Part shown: one piece after another, positions 27,801-62,492 of the stretch
Layout: each line of letters starts with the position of its first letter
How positions within the stretch are numbered: the stretch's first letter is position 1
Source: Pagrus major
Lineage: Eukaryota > Chordata > Actinopteri > Spariformes > Sparidae
DNA length: 64,000 nucleotides
Reading direction: 5' to 3'
Assembly (NCBI RefSeq): GCF_040436345.1
Contig: NC_133223.1
Span: forward strand, 18,515,113 to 18,579,112
The notes under the pieces: model-generated
Told to the model about the DNA's origin: nothing
The model's database searches: none
The model's input: only the letters and a program-made list of their open reading frames with translations
Program-made: the position numbers and the translations under genes

Positions 27801-30800
27801 TTCAAGGAAACCGATTTCATACAGCTACATATTGGTGACTGAGAGAGCATTTATGAGGATATTGGTAACCTCTAGAGGTTAAACACCTAAATTCATTTTT
27901 GAGAGTCTACTGCAGACTTAGATTTTGTATCTGATGAAAGTAACTATTTGCTTTTGAGGAATAAAAAATGAAGAAATTGTAGTATAATGGTATTAATTAT
28001 CAAGCCAATAAAAGTGTTAATTTTTAGTTATAATTTTGACAAACTGGGGCATAATTGCAGTGACCCTCCCCCTAAAAAAACAGTTATTGATGACCAGAAT
28101 ATAGTGAGATATTCTGTGTTTCTTAGCTTTAAAGGTGCTGGTGGGTGATTTTTTTTACCTTTCTCAAAGCCAGGCTAGCTGTTTGCCCCGGTTTTCAGTG
28201 TATTTGCTAAGCTAAGCTAGCTGGCTAATGGAGGTAGCTTCATATTTGGTGTATGGATGGTGAAGGTGGTTATCAAACCTCTCATTTTCCCAAATATAAA
28301 ACTAGTCCTTAAAACAACCAAATTGGTAAATTGGTAAATGGATCTATGACAGAAGACGGAAGATTTTCAGCACATGAAAAACACCAGTCAAAAACCCATT
28401 AATAAAACATTTAAGCATACATCAGATCCAGTAATAACTAAAGCCTAAAATAGACATAAGATAAAAATAGAAACTATATTTAGTTATATTAAATCTTGTC
28501 ACAGAAGTCTATGTTTCTTTAAAAAAAAAATGAAGCTGTGATTTGCATTATTTTGCTTGTGATAATGTCTTTGTTCTCACTGAAGGCAGAGAGGAGAAAG
28601 GATGGAGGAAGACGAGATCAGACGTCGGAGGCTATTGAGGACATCAAAGCAGCGCTCCATCCTCTGCCTGCCTTAAACAAGGAGAGCTGATGAGAGGAGG
28701 AGGGCCTCTCTGGTAAAACTACACTGAAAGAACTACTTGTCTTAATTTGTCATTTTGTCTGATAGTGAGGCTTTAAATCGAAGTCACAAATAACTTCTTA
28801 CACTGTAGTGAAATAATGCTACTTGTTTTGTTCGACTCCCAACACCTGTTTTAAGACATTTTTGGAAAGACTTAATTTCCCCCGTTATAAACAGAGGTTG
28901 CTGTGCATCTCTTTCTGCTATAAATCAATACTTGAAATCATTTGTTGCTGTACATGTTGGAAAAAGAGAGAGGCAGCAACAATAGCTGGTAAACAAACTC
29001 CATGCGGGGTCTTCATTATTTCCAGACCAAATGTGTCGGCTGCGAACTCTGTGTTTGCATAATGAAAAGAATAGACAACAGATCAGCTATCCTGACGACC
29101 GAGAGACAAAGAACGCTATCAGTCTGCAACAGCTGCGCATGAGGGCCTAATTAGAGTGCAATCACTGCTGGAAGGGCTGAAGCTGGGGCCCGTTTGGAGA
29201 ACTGCACTGTAAGCAACTGAGACGGCCAACCTGGCCAAACTATTGCAAAGCCCGACGTCGTCTGCAGTCAATTATGCTGTATGCAGATAACAGCTTTGGT
29301 TCAGTTGTAATGCCAGACAAGCAGGTTAGAAAAAGCTCACACGCACTCCAGAGGAGCACAAATTCACTCTCTTCTAGGCAGGTTTTCTTTCTTCTACACA
29401 AGTCCGGTAGTGTAATCAGCCAGCAGTGTCCTCCTGAGTGAACAGCAGCCTCGGGTGGATCAGAGGACGCGAGGCTCCTCGTGTATCAAACTGCCAGACT
29501 GGCTCTGCTGGTGTCAGACATGACTCTGCTCTGACAGCCACACTCGCTTGTTGGCCTTTAACATCACACTGCTAAGTAACTACAATCTCCCTGATGGCAA
29601 ATGCTCGACTGCAGATTAGCCAGTTCTCTCTTACAGCCTGAGTGGGTTTGTTGGTTTGCACTGGGACACATTTGACTATTATCCCTCAGCAGCACCAGCA
29701 TTCATGCTGCAATCTTTGAAAGCCATGTAAGATACAGCAACGGTTAACCAAAGCTGAAACACTGTCATAATGACTGCTAATGGACCATTAATGCTGCTAC
29801 CCTTCATAGAGTTAAAAAGTTTGCAGTTGATGAATACACAGAGGCACACACACAAATCTTCAGGACAAAGTTGACTGATCTCAATTTCACCAATTTATTC
29901 TGGCCATGTCAACCAACATGTCATATAAATGACATGACTTCCATTTTCCTCCATGCTCTGATGAAGGCCACTAGCCTGAAACATTAGCATGTTGATTGAT
30001 AAAGCCAGAATAAATTGGTGAAATTATGATTAGTCAACTTTGTCCTGAAGATTTGCATGTGTGCTACATTTGTACCTCTGGGTATTCAGCAGTATTAATT
30101 TATGAATCTGGCTTAGCACCACAAAACTCTGGGAAGGCACATCCTTTCAAAGATTAACTAGCAGATGAATTAACCTGTCAGTTTTTGTAACTGATTAATT
30201 GTTTCTGTCATTTCCCAGTTCAACCTGTTCTAGTTCCTCAAGCTTGAGGATTTGCTGCTTTATTTATAGTTATAACGGCGTAAACTAAAAACCTTTTGGT
30301 TTTGGACTGTTGGTCAGACAAAAACAAGCAACACGAGGATCTCACTCGGGATTCTAAGGAGGTGTAACGGGCATTTTGGTAATACTTTTTGACATTTTTT
30401 CGATTAAATAATGAATCAATCAGTCAACAAAATAATCAATAGCCAGGAATGTTGACTAAAGTCATTGTTTTGACTTGCAACGTGACTTGACAAGAAATAA
30501 ATGACTTGAGACTCGACTTAGAAGTAAAAAACTCCTGACTTGACTTCAGACATGATGACTCAAACGAAGTTTAAAGGAAAAGGTTAATTTATTAGTCATA
30601 CAACACCAGGGTAGTAGAACAAAACTGACTTTAAGTCCCTTTATGCTGCATAAGAGAAAAAAACTATTTGATACAGTTGAGTGCAGAGGATGATGCTGAA
30701 AGTCTGGTGGTATGGAATTTCAATTAATTGTTATACTTTTTAAACTGGTTAGATAAACTTGCCAATAATATCATTATTGGCACCAATACCTTGTTTTTTC

Positions 30801-33800
30801 TCTTCATAAAGACCCGATTCTGCAGGTGAGACTCTGCTTTCACATCTCCAGTGCAGACTAAATTGAATAAATACACTTTTTGTCCTGTGTTTTTGGTAGT
30901 TGCGAATCTGAGGAAAACAGAAACGATCTGGTTGTCTTTGCGTGAGCCGTGTCAACAACATGTTTTTGTGATGGTGTGCTTTTAAGCAGCAACAGAGATT
31001 TTCCCATAATTTCCATAAAATATGAAAATGAACTTGAAACTTGTTTGGATAAAGGCATCAGTCACGGTGAGCATCGTGCCAGCTTTTACTACTGTCACAG
31101 GTGTTATTCATGACGAGTAATGCAGTGGTTCCTATTCAAATCAGTCTTCACATAATAAAAGGATAAAAAAACGACATTTCAGTCTTTATCTCCTCAGCCC
31201 CATGCGAGTTGAAAGTCAAGTAAAGATTCGTAGTCCGCAAAACATTCCTGGAGCTTCACAGCAAAACAGCGTTGCAGCTTTCTCTGAAACAACTAGAGAC
31301 AAGTAGATGGGGACTTGCTTAAGACGTAAAAAAACAAACAACTGAAACAAAACATAAAATGGGTCCATACAGCTTGTCCCATGTAGTCGGAGATGCCAAG
31401 TGATTTGAAAATGTGTTACTTACACCAAGCTTGTGCACCCACTTCAGATGGGGTGTGTGCTTTTGGTTTAGCAGCTACAGTGATGATTTCGGTGTAAATA
31501 ACATCTTTTAAAATCAATTTAGGATCACAGGGCTTCCAGAGACTTGGCTTACGCTGAACGAGCTGTATGGAGCCATTTCAAGTGTTTTTTTGGCAGCTGT
31601 TTTTTTTCATTTTCCCAAGCTAATTCAGTTGCTTAGGAGAATGCTGCAACGCTGTGTTGCCGTGAAGCTCCAGAAATGTTTTGTGGACTTCACATTGGCA
31701 TGAGCAGTTTGTAGATAGTGACTGAATTTTCATTTTTGGTTGAACTTATCCTTTAAGTAACATAATCATGACAACAATAAAGCAGATATGATGTTCACTG
31801 TGAGCTGCCTACCTCGGACAAGTTAAAAGTCTATACAATTACATGCAAAGAAAAATGACTCGTAGCTAAATCGGGCATACTGTATGGTGTGGTGTTGAAA
31901 TGTTTTGTCTTACATGCTTTCACAGAACCGGGCAAGAGTGCTGGGCTTCTCCTGGTTGCGGCGTTGTCTGAACCAGCGCTGGATAGTCCGCACGTCCCAG
32001 TCAAGCTGCTTGGACAGGCCCTCCAACCTCTTCTCGTCTGGGTGCTGGCAAGACAAGATAGAGAACACTCCATTTATAAGATGTGCTGGCTTTCATTGTG
32101 GCGGCACAAATGTTATGAGATGAAGAGACAGAAACATGCACCACCTTGGTTATAGCAGTGAAAACCTTCTCCAGGATGGCATTGGGTTGTGCTTTTTGTG
32201 GTCCGTTGGCTTGGATCTTCAGGCCCATGGCACATGGTCTGGCAATAAACCTGCAATTAAAATATCATGACACCGTTCTAGATCAAGACAGAGACAGTTT
32301 ATCTTTGAGGTTAAGGAAAAATACACCCTGATTATATTTAGGGATTGGGACACAAGCCATTCAATCACCAGGAGGCGTTATCAGCACCTGGACACATGTA
32401 TCTGATTGCTCTCTCTTCTTCTTTTATTCTCCCAGGACATGACACTTCACAGTCATCTCAAGAAACACCATTTTGGCATCTTCTTGTAGAATAAAAGAAG
32501 AAGTGGGTACGGCGCAGCAGGGTGAGGCTAATTGCTTTTGTCTTTTTGACACAAGACATTTGGTATTGTGAACCACTTTATGAAAAAGGAGGCACAGTAC
32601 AGTCTGCACATTTATGTTCACATTTGTTAAAACACAGTTCAGGGCCATATTAAATGGACAATGGACTACTCTGGGCATTATTTCTTGGGGCGTCCCATAT
32701 ATGCATATTTTGATGTTTAGTAAACAAACAAAATTCCTTTAATGCCACATGATTATTATTATACTCATGAATCTATTTACATTTCGGTATTAATATGCAA
32801 TTGGTTATTCACGTTCCTATAAGAAAAGTATAGCTACCGTTGTGTACATTTGAAAATGAATAAATATTTATATGAACATTGAAATCAAGTTTTAGACCAG
32901 AGATTCGTTTAGATATTAATTATATTTTTAAAACATTACAAAATATACAGTATGTTAAAGATGCACGATGTAGATTTTGCTACGCTCTTTGTTCTCATGA
33001 CTGAATAAACAAACTGACCTTAAAGGACAACACAGTTTCATACTGTTTTATTATGTTTATATGTGGCAGACCCTGCCACCTTTCTAGCTTCAAACAGTGT
33101 TCTGGGGACATTATTTTCCTCTGAGAACAGCTTGTTTATCAGTTATGGAAGAAATAAATATTTCTGCGTTCGTCTCTTTACCTCGTTCATTTTGTAAATA
33201 TAAAGATTCTGAATTTGAATTTCTTCTCCAAACCTACACAGCGCCCCTTTAAACATTTTGTTAACAGTAACAGTAACAGCGGTTCCTTTCTCGTCTGTTC
33301 AGTTATTATGCGCCACATATCCGGAACAAACTCCCAGAAAACTGCAGGTCCGCTCCAACTCTCACCTCTTTTAAATGAAGACTTTTCATTGAAGCAATTT
33401 CAAGGCTTTGAACTGCACTTTTATTTTTTAAACCTATTCTATTTTAGCTTACTTGCCTATTTCTTAACTTAATTTAATGTGTTGTTTCTCGATGTCTTCC
33501 TACTTGTTTTTAATGCGTTTTAAATGCAATTTTTAATGTCTTAATGTAATTTCATGCCCCTGTAAAGCACTTCGAGTTGCCTTGTGTCTGAATTGTGCTT
33601 TACAAATAAACTTGCCTTGCTTCTGTTCGGCCCCCCTAATGTCAATGAGGCCCTCTGGGCATGTGCCTTGTGCTCTTGCCCAGCTCAGGTTAACAAGTGA
33701 CTATGTAAATAAACAATATACTATGAAGACATTACACATTAATGATAACGGTTGTACATTAGCTGTATTTTCAGGGATAAATGCTGAACATGAGTGAAGG

Positions 33801-34472
33801 ATTTAGTGCTCCCTACAGAGACTCCTGACCCACATGTGCATCACAAGCACTGCTGTGACCATCATGGATCTATGCCATACTTTACATTGATGATTGTATA
33901 ATAATAGTAAAATGATGCAACAAATCACAAGAGGAGCATCTGAGTTTAAAAAGAAACGCCGGATTAGTGAAGAGAAGCCTGTTTCCAGCATGATGCTCTG
34001 CTGAAACCCAGGTTTAACCTGAGACAGACAGTCCCTGTATTTTGGACAGACAAGGTAACTTGGCTGCACAGTGTGTGTGTGTGCACACTGACAGATGCAT
34101 CAAATGCAGACAGCGCGTACTGCTGCAGGCCTGCAGAAAGAAGGATGATCAACCGTGGTGATTTGTGGGCTAACCAGATAAGATGCCATTGTTTAGGTAC
34201 CAGACTGACGAACACGGGCAGCGACGCGTGCTGCATCATTCCCACAACACCAAACCCGCACCACAGCCACCTGGACGATCGCATCATGTGCTTCAGACCC
34301 ACCTTTCGAAAACCAGCCGGATCATAAAGATGCAGAATGCTAAAGGACACGCCAGATACAGATCCTCGGCTTGCGGGAACGTTGCCTCATCTGTGTTTTT
34401 TAAGTCAGCCCAGGTTACATTGTGCGGGAGCCAGAACCGCTCGTTCCAAAACCACGCCAAAATACCGGCCAT
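12854..34472 (-). CDS. cers6: Ceramide synthase 6, ten coding exons
   Basis: Exons in coding order: 34472-34303, 32250-32145, 32044-31914, 24621-24564, 21703-21653, 21548-21456, 17375-17247, 16966-16860, 15210-15054 and 13012-12854 (stop). The protein is 386 aa (human 384). The start [16 protein letters not shown] is the vertebrate CerS5/6 N-terminus. Residues about 66-127 are the homeobox-like domain ([19 protein letters not shown]). Residues about 130-331 are the multi-pass TLC domain with the Lag1 motif in exon 7: His211-His212 and Asp239/Asp242 (LCLHDAAD). The acidic tail [11 protein letters not shown] is a likely CK2 phosphorylation site. The enzyme acylates sphinganine and sphingosine in the ER membrane and prefers C14-C16 acyl-CoA. 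CerS6 rather than CerS5 is supported by sequence and by its NOSTRIN/STK39 neighbours. All donors are GT. Confidence 0.97.
15211..16859 (-). other. CERS6 intron 8
   Basis: No exon is seen. The block ending cttacatactgcaccttta at about 15644-15662 is the terminal end of a dispersed fish element like the one at 45789-46652. The rest is unremarkable AT-rich sequence. Confidence 0.4.
17950..18858. repeat. Nested interspersed elements in CERS6 intron 7
   Basis: The outer part (about 17950-18130 and 18735-18858) carries words such as aaagtatcaaaagtaaaagtac and gatcattatattccaccact. They are typical of a common teleost element whose other end is seen at 39305 and 23262 (gtggaatgt...tactt). A second element from about 18238 (ccagcgtgtaggatttggtg) to 18712 (cctatacactgcaccttta) sits inside it. 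Boundaries are approximate. Confidence 0.55.
19895..20345. repeat. Inverted-end element in CERS6 intron 6
   Basis: It starts aaaggggctatatgtaaca and ends cagacatcttggacacttta, with catggcggccatttt inside. The ends and internal words match a widespread fish short element as I recall it. Its exact class is not decided here. Confidence 0.45.
22331..22419. repeat. Near-perfect palindrome of GCTAGC words
   Basis: The left arm 22331-22368 (tagctagctagtgttagcaa... to tgctagca) pairs with the right arm 22382-22419 (tgctagcaaacattaaca... to actagctagcta), with about a 13-nt loop. The DNA could fold into a hairpin of about 38 bp. Confidence 0.8.
23338..24065 (-). pseudogene. Decayed Tc1/mariner transposase
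   Basis: Minus-strand frames spell Tc1 transposase in order: [18 protein letters not shown] and [15 protein letters not shown], then [69 protein letters not shown] and [15 protein letters not shown]. At least three frameshifts break it: near an A-run at about 23880, a T/C run at about 23615, and near 23490. The amino-terminal DNA-binding part is missing. Of the DDE triad, the two Asp (WSDES, HVDNA) remain, but the third acid (normally NPIENLW) is Ala. It is an inactive relic inside CERS6 intron 4, opposite in no way to the gene: same strand, spliced out. Confidence 0.9.
25063..25690 (+). repeat. Repeat family B copy, interrupted
   Basis: Starts aaggctgcaactaacaattt at 25063, is broken at about 25150, and resumes at about 25490 with cacaatctcccagagcccc and caaagaaaagtgggaaatta up to aagaagctcaagccagcgaa. 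The order agrees with the copy at 4048-4330. About 340 nt of other sequence lies between the halves. Confidence 0.6.
29829..30088. repeat. Fold-back element, about 75-bp arms
   Basis: The left arm (about 29829-29904: tgaatacacagaggcac ... aaatcttcaggacaaagttg ... aatttattctggc) is the inverse of the right arm (30004-30088: gccagaataaattggtgaaa ... caactttgtcctgaagattt ... acctctgggtattca). The loop of about 100 nt contains gatgaaggccactagcctga. Confidence 0.85.
30850..30960 (-). repeat. L1-like LINE fragment, copy 1
   Basis: About 100 bp closely match 61190-61300 in the same orientation. The minus-strand frame reads [20 protein letters not shown] here and RQPYRFCFPQSRNYLQHRTK there. The FxFPQIRNYxxxxT pattern resembles the end of L1/Tx1 reverse transcriptases. 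The class call is tentative. Confidence 0.5.
31157..31757. repeat. Fold-back MITE of about 600 bp in CERS6 intron 3
   Basis: The ends are aaaaggataaaaaaacgaca (left) and ggttgaacttatcctttaag (right, inverse). Inside, gtccgcaaaacattcctgga...gcgttgcagc (about 31232-31281) is the inverse of gctgcaacgctgtgttgccg...gttttgtggac (about 31642-31690). It shares end sequence with the element at 6543-6690. Confidence 0.8.
32955..33252 (-). repeat. Repeat family A (TTAAAGGGGCACTATGTAG), copy 1
   Basis: Inverse orientation of the family A consensus: taaagatgcacgatgtagat at the left, ctgccacctttctagcttca in the middle and acctacacagcgccccttta at the right. It lies in CERS6 intron 1 next to a LINE tail. 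Confidence 0.8.
33310..33622 (+). repeat. LINE 3' end fragment
   Basis: A short frame reads [19 protein letters not shown] followed by a stop. This is typical of the C-terminus of fish non-LTR reverse transcriptases. It is followed by a T-rich 3' UTR and the tail gtaaagcacttcgagttgcc...caaataaacttgccttgctt, the familiar fish LINE/SINE tail. A matching tail in reverse orientation lies at about 62898-62965. Confidence 0.75.
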
Positions 34473-34660
34473 CTCCCTGCAGCACGCACTGTGACCGGGT
34501 CGAAAGACGAATCGATGGCCCGCTGTATCTCCGAGCTCCCTCGCAGGCGATCTGGCCGTGCAACACTGGGGCTGATGGTGAGATATCCGTGCGAGATCGC
34601 CGTCCGTCCGCTTCCCCTCAGCTATTCCTGTGTAGGGAAGTAGACTCAATCAGCTCCTCC
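34303..34660 (-). promoter_or_regulatory. CpG-rich CERS6 first exon and promoter core
   Basis: The coding exon 1 and the about 190 nt upstream of the ATG (34473-34660) are CpG-dense (cgggtcgaaagacgaatcga, cgcaggcgat, gagatcgccgtccgtccgct), unlike the AT-rich surroundings. This is the expected place for the CERS6 transcription start on the minus strand. No TATA box is evident. Confidence 0.55.
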
Positions 34661-34695
34661 GCGACTGATTGGTGCGTTGAAATGTCATGCAGTGC

Positions 34696-34697
<2 letters not shown>

Positions 34698-34730
<33 letters not shown>
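34698..34730. repeat. (TG)n microsatellite
   Basis: Uninterrupted TG dinucleotide tract of about 32 nt, about 230 bp upstream of the CERS6 start codon. Confidence 0.95.
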
Positions 34731-34733
<3 letters not shown>

Positions 34734-35162
34734 TTGTGCCGGCCACAGCACGTAATCAAGGTAAACCACGTCTTTGTACAGCACGTAACAAGTTCAAGTA
34801 GGTTTCATCGTGAAGGGGCTGTAGAGGATTGGATGTTTTTTTTTGTGTTTTGTTTATTTCGTTTCTTGTCCTGCTGTTATATTATTGTACGAATCCATCA
34901 GTAACCACACGAGGTGTCACCATCAACGTGTTACTGTTGCCAAACTCGAACTGATCGTGTATGATTTTTTGTCAAAATGTGAATTTTAAGCACGATTTAT
35001 ACGACAACACGAAAGCAATATGCTCCAAAGACTAGTATGTGCACGCCATGGCTGGTAAACCCTGCCATCTACTGACAGCTTTCATGTATGACCAGTAGAT
35101 GTAAACTGACCCTGTGATAACGTTTTCTTAACTTCATAACTTAATAGTCTTATATATTTCTT

Positions 35163-35494
35163 TAAAGGTGCACTATGTAAGTTTTGGGAAGAAAAAGAGA
35201 ACTCTTTTTTTTATGCCTAAACAAACTAAATAAACAAACTCTCTTTGTTTTCATGACTGAATAAACGGAATAAACAAACTGACCTTAAAGGAAAACACAG
35301 TTTCATACTGTTTTACTTTGTTTATATGTGGCGGACCCTGCCACCTATCTAGCTTCAAACAGTGTTCTGGGGACCTTATCAGCTTGTTTATTCAGTTTAC
35401 ATATTTCCGATTTTGTATTATTACCTCATTAAAAATGTAAATATTAAAATTCTGAGTTTGAATTTCCTCTCCAAAACTACATAGTGCCCCTTTA
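35163..35494 (-). repeat. Repeat family A, copy 2
   Basis: The ends tttaaaggtgcactatgtaa and ctacatagtgcccctttaat are inverted repeats. The internal block tatgtggcggaccctgccac...tagcttcaaacagtgttctg is shared with the other copies. Confidence 0.85.
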
Positions 35495-35499
35495 ATAGT

Positions 35500-35727
35500 A
35501 AACAATTTTAATGAATGATTCCATTCAGTCATTTTTAAAAAAACAAAACAAATATTGTCTGGTTTCAGCTTCTCAAATGTAAATATTTCCTGCTTCCTTT
35601 TGTTTAATGTGACAGTAAATGTAATATTCTTGGGTTTTCGACAAAAAAAGTCATTTGAAGATGACATCTCCAGTTTTAGGAGGTGGTTTGAATTTCTTCT
35701 CCAAAAGTACATAGTGCCCCTTTAAGT
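35500..35727. repeat. Family B fragment and lone family A end
   Basis: 35540-35690 (inverse of aagctgaaaccagacaatat and of tgatgtcatcttcaaatgac-type words) is a family B piece in reverse orientation. It abuts ttctccaaaagtacatagtg and cccctttaag at 35697-35725, which is a second family A right end. This suggests one element inserted into another, followed by loss. Confidence 0.55.
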
Positions 35728-36329
35728 GGAAGAAAACCAAAGCTTACTTATTTTTAACATTTGGGTAAATTCCTGTGTGGCAGCTATAAAATATATATTA
35801 TAGGTTGTACATTTTGAGTCTATGGTGATCTTGAACTGTGGTTTAATATCTTCCATCTTCTTAATTAAAGAAAACTGCATATGGAGCCTGAGTGTGCGAC
35901 ACTTTTTTCCACTTTTTAGTATCTTCCAACCATTATATAGCCGAGGCTATCAATGAAATAGCTCTGTCAGACTCCTCTCATTATAATGCAGTACAATTAA
36001 GCAGAACCACTGCAGCGTCCAACTTGACCTAAAAGTTAATTTAAAACATCTTTAAAATGGTTTAAACAAAATAAATCTTAAGATAAAAGTTATTGCACCG
36101 TTACATTAAACTGCATTAGTTTTAGCTCGGTGTTAACTGGCCTCCCAGTGTATAAACCATGTGCACAGTACAAGAAATCAACATAAGAATTTATTTATGT
36201 TGTATAATACAAAATAATCATACATTTTATTCAGTATTGTACTGCATACAGTCCTTATTATATTCCCAGATAGCATATTTAAGGATTTTATGGTATAATA
36301 GTGGAAACACTTTATGTATAAAGTATAAC

Positions 36330-36598
36330 TAATTATTATTCTTAATATAGATTATTCTGCCCATTATTGTCTTGATTAATCCACTGGTCTATAAGAAAAG
36401 AGTGAAACATTTCACACATTATCCTAGAGTTAGAGATTTCATCTTCAGATCACTTTTCCCCCCTAAATCCAACATTAATACATTTGCTGTTACGTAAAAT
36501 ATAGGAAGCAGGAAATATTCACATTTAAGAAGCTGGAACCAGACAGTATTTGTTTAAAAAGTGACTGATTCAAATCACATATTAAAATTGTTGCTTAT
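36330..36598 (+). repeat. Repeat family B copy
   Basis: Contains agattattctgcccattatt, then gagatttcatcttcagatca, then aagaagctggaaccagacag, in family order. It directly abuts a family A element. Confidence 0.65.
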
Positions 36599-36599
36599 T

Positions 36600-36967
36600 A
36601 AAGGGGCGCTATGTAGTTTTGGAGAAGAAATTCAAGCTCAGCATTTTAATATTTACAATATTTACAATATTTACAATATTTACAATATTAATACAAACAC
36701 AGAAATATTTTTTTTTTTATGACTGAATAAACAAGCTGTTCTCAGAGGAAAATAAGGTCCCCAGAACACTGTTTGAAGCTAGAAAGGTGGCAGGGTCCGC
36801 CACATATAAACAAAGTAAAACAGTATGAAACTGTGCTGTCCTTTAAGGTCAGTTTGTTTGTTTAGTTTATTCAGTCATGAAAACAAAGACATAAAAAAAT
36901 CAGTCAGTTAAGATCGTTCTCCTCTGATTAAAATTTTTTCCCCAAAACTACACAGTGCACCTTTAAA
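36600..36967 (+). repeat. Repeat family A, copy 3, with internal tandem
   Basis: The ends taaaggggcgctatgtagtt and aactacacagtgcaccttta are inverted repeats. The core aggtggcagggtccgccaca is intact. Near the left end an 11-nt unit (atttacaatat) is repeated about four times (36650-36690), while other copies have about one. Confidence 0.85.
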
Positions 36968-37014
36968 GGATTTTATGATATAATAGTGGACACACTTTAT
37001 ATATAAAATATAAT

Positions 37015-37320
37015 AAATAGAGCAGCAACTAGCCTAATTATTAGTTTAGATATAGATTATTCTGCCCATTATTGTCTCAATTAGCAAACTGATAGGTGAA
37101 AAATTTCAACCACATGATCCTGAAGCTGAAGATGTCATCTTCAAATGACTTTTTTTTGTCGTAAACCCAAGGATATTAAATTTACTGTCACGTAAAAGTA
37201 AAGGAAGCAGGAAATATTTACATTTGAGAAGCTGGAACCAGACAACATGGTTTGAACCGAATCATTCATTAAAATCGTTGCTGATTAAACTTATACTGAC
37301 AAATCGATTAATCGTTTCAT
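37015..37320 (+). repeat. Repeat family B copy
   Basis: agcagcaactagcctaatta, tgaagatgtcatcttcaaat, aagctggaaccagacaacat and the closing aaatcgattaatcgtttcat are all in family order. Confidence 0.7.
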
Positions 37321-37499
37321 CTCATGATAATAAAAAAAAAAAGTCATGCGTGTTCAGTTGTGCAGTGTGTTGTCATCCCGGCTCACTGCTGGACAGTATC
37401 CAGATGTGTTGGCGCCATCTTCTGGCCGGTGTCCACAACGTCACTGGCAGGCCTGACTGCACGTGACACATTGCATCGTCACACAGACGTGTGACTGTC

Positions 37500-37754
37500 T
37501 CACACAAAGCGGGCTGCCAACCAACTTAACACACATTAATAAATGAACATCCGGACAGTTGTTGAACACATTTTATTAATGAACTGAGATAAAACAAAAA
37601 AAACATGATGGATTAAACACCTGAATCTGTAGAAGCGCTCTGGAGGTCTTCACAGATGATTAATGGTGATGTTAGTGAGTGTCTTCCTGTGTGTATTGAA
37701 CCATCGTGTAGTCAGCTGTCATGTCACTGCTGTGTGAGAGTGTGTGTGTGTGAG

Positions 37755-37809
<55 letters not shown>

Positions 37810-38045
37810 GTGTGCGGTCCGTTATTTTCCGGGTTGCTGCTCATCGCCAGCGGTAGTTGCTCTGCTTCAGCCGCCAGCTGACACTCGTAGGGAGGAGGTG
37901 AGGTCAAACTTGATCTCTCCCTCTCTGTGTGTGTGTCTGTCTGTCTGTCTGTCTGTCCGCCTGCCGGAGAGAGAGAGAGAGAGAGAGAGCGCGAGAGCGA
38001 GAGGGGCAGGCAGCTAACTAGCGCAGAATCATCATCATCATCATC
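37500..38045 (+). promoter_or_regulatory. STK39 promoter / 5' UTR with microsatellites
   Basis: Upstream of the STK39 start lie (TG)n at about 37738-37752, (GA)n at 37759-37804, a TG/CTGT tract at 37925-37957 and a second (GA)n at 37968-37990. The sequence between them is CpG-bearing (cgttattttccgggttgctg, catcgccagcggtag). A stop codon in frame with the start (TAG, about 38019-38021) precedes the ATG, so the 5' UTR is closed. The transcription start is unknown. Confidence 0.5.
38028..38045 (+). repeat. (ATC)n abutting the STK39 start codon
   Basis: Six ATC triplets run directly into ATGG, in frame with it. The initiation context is A at -3 and G at +4, which is strong. Confidence 0.9.

Positions 38046-62492
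<24,447 letters not shown>

Larger units (their letters stand above)
24622..31913 (-). other. CERS6 intron 3 (7.3 kb)
   Basis: This is the longest CERS6 intron. I see repeat family B (25063-25690), a fold-back element (29829-30088), an L1-like fragment (30850-30960) and a second fold-back (31157-31757). The part at 25950-29800 has no recognisable gene or element; it may hold regulatory sequence, but nothing in it is diagnostic. Confidence 0.5.

Noticed and set aside
34337..34801. 154-codon plus-strand open frame at the CERS6 start
   Set aside because: Antisense to CERS6 exon 1 and its CpG-rich promoter, ending in a TG repeat (CVCVCV); no family resemblance.
37224..37466. Plus-strand frame upstream of STK39
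   Set aside because: It starts inside a family B repeat and shows no protein signature.
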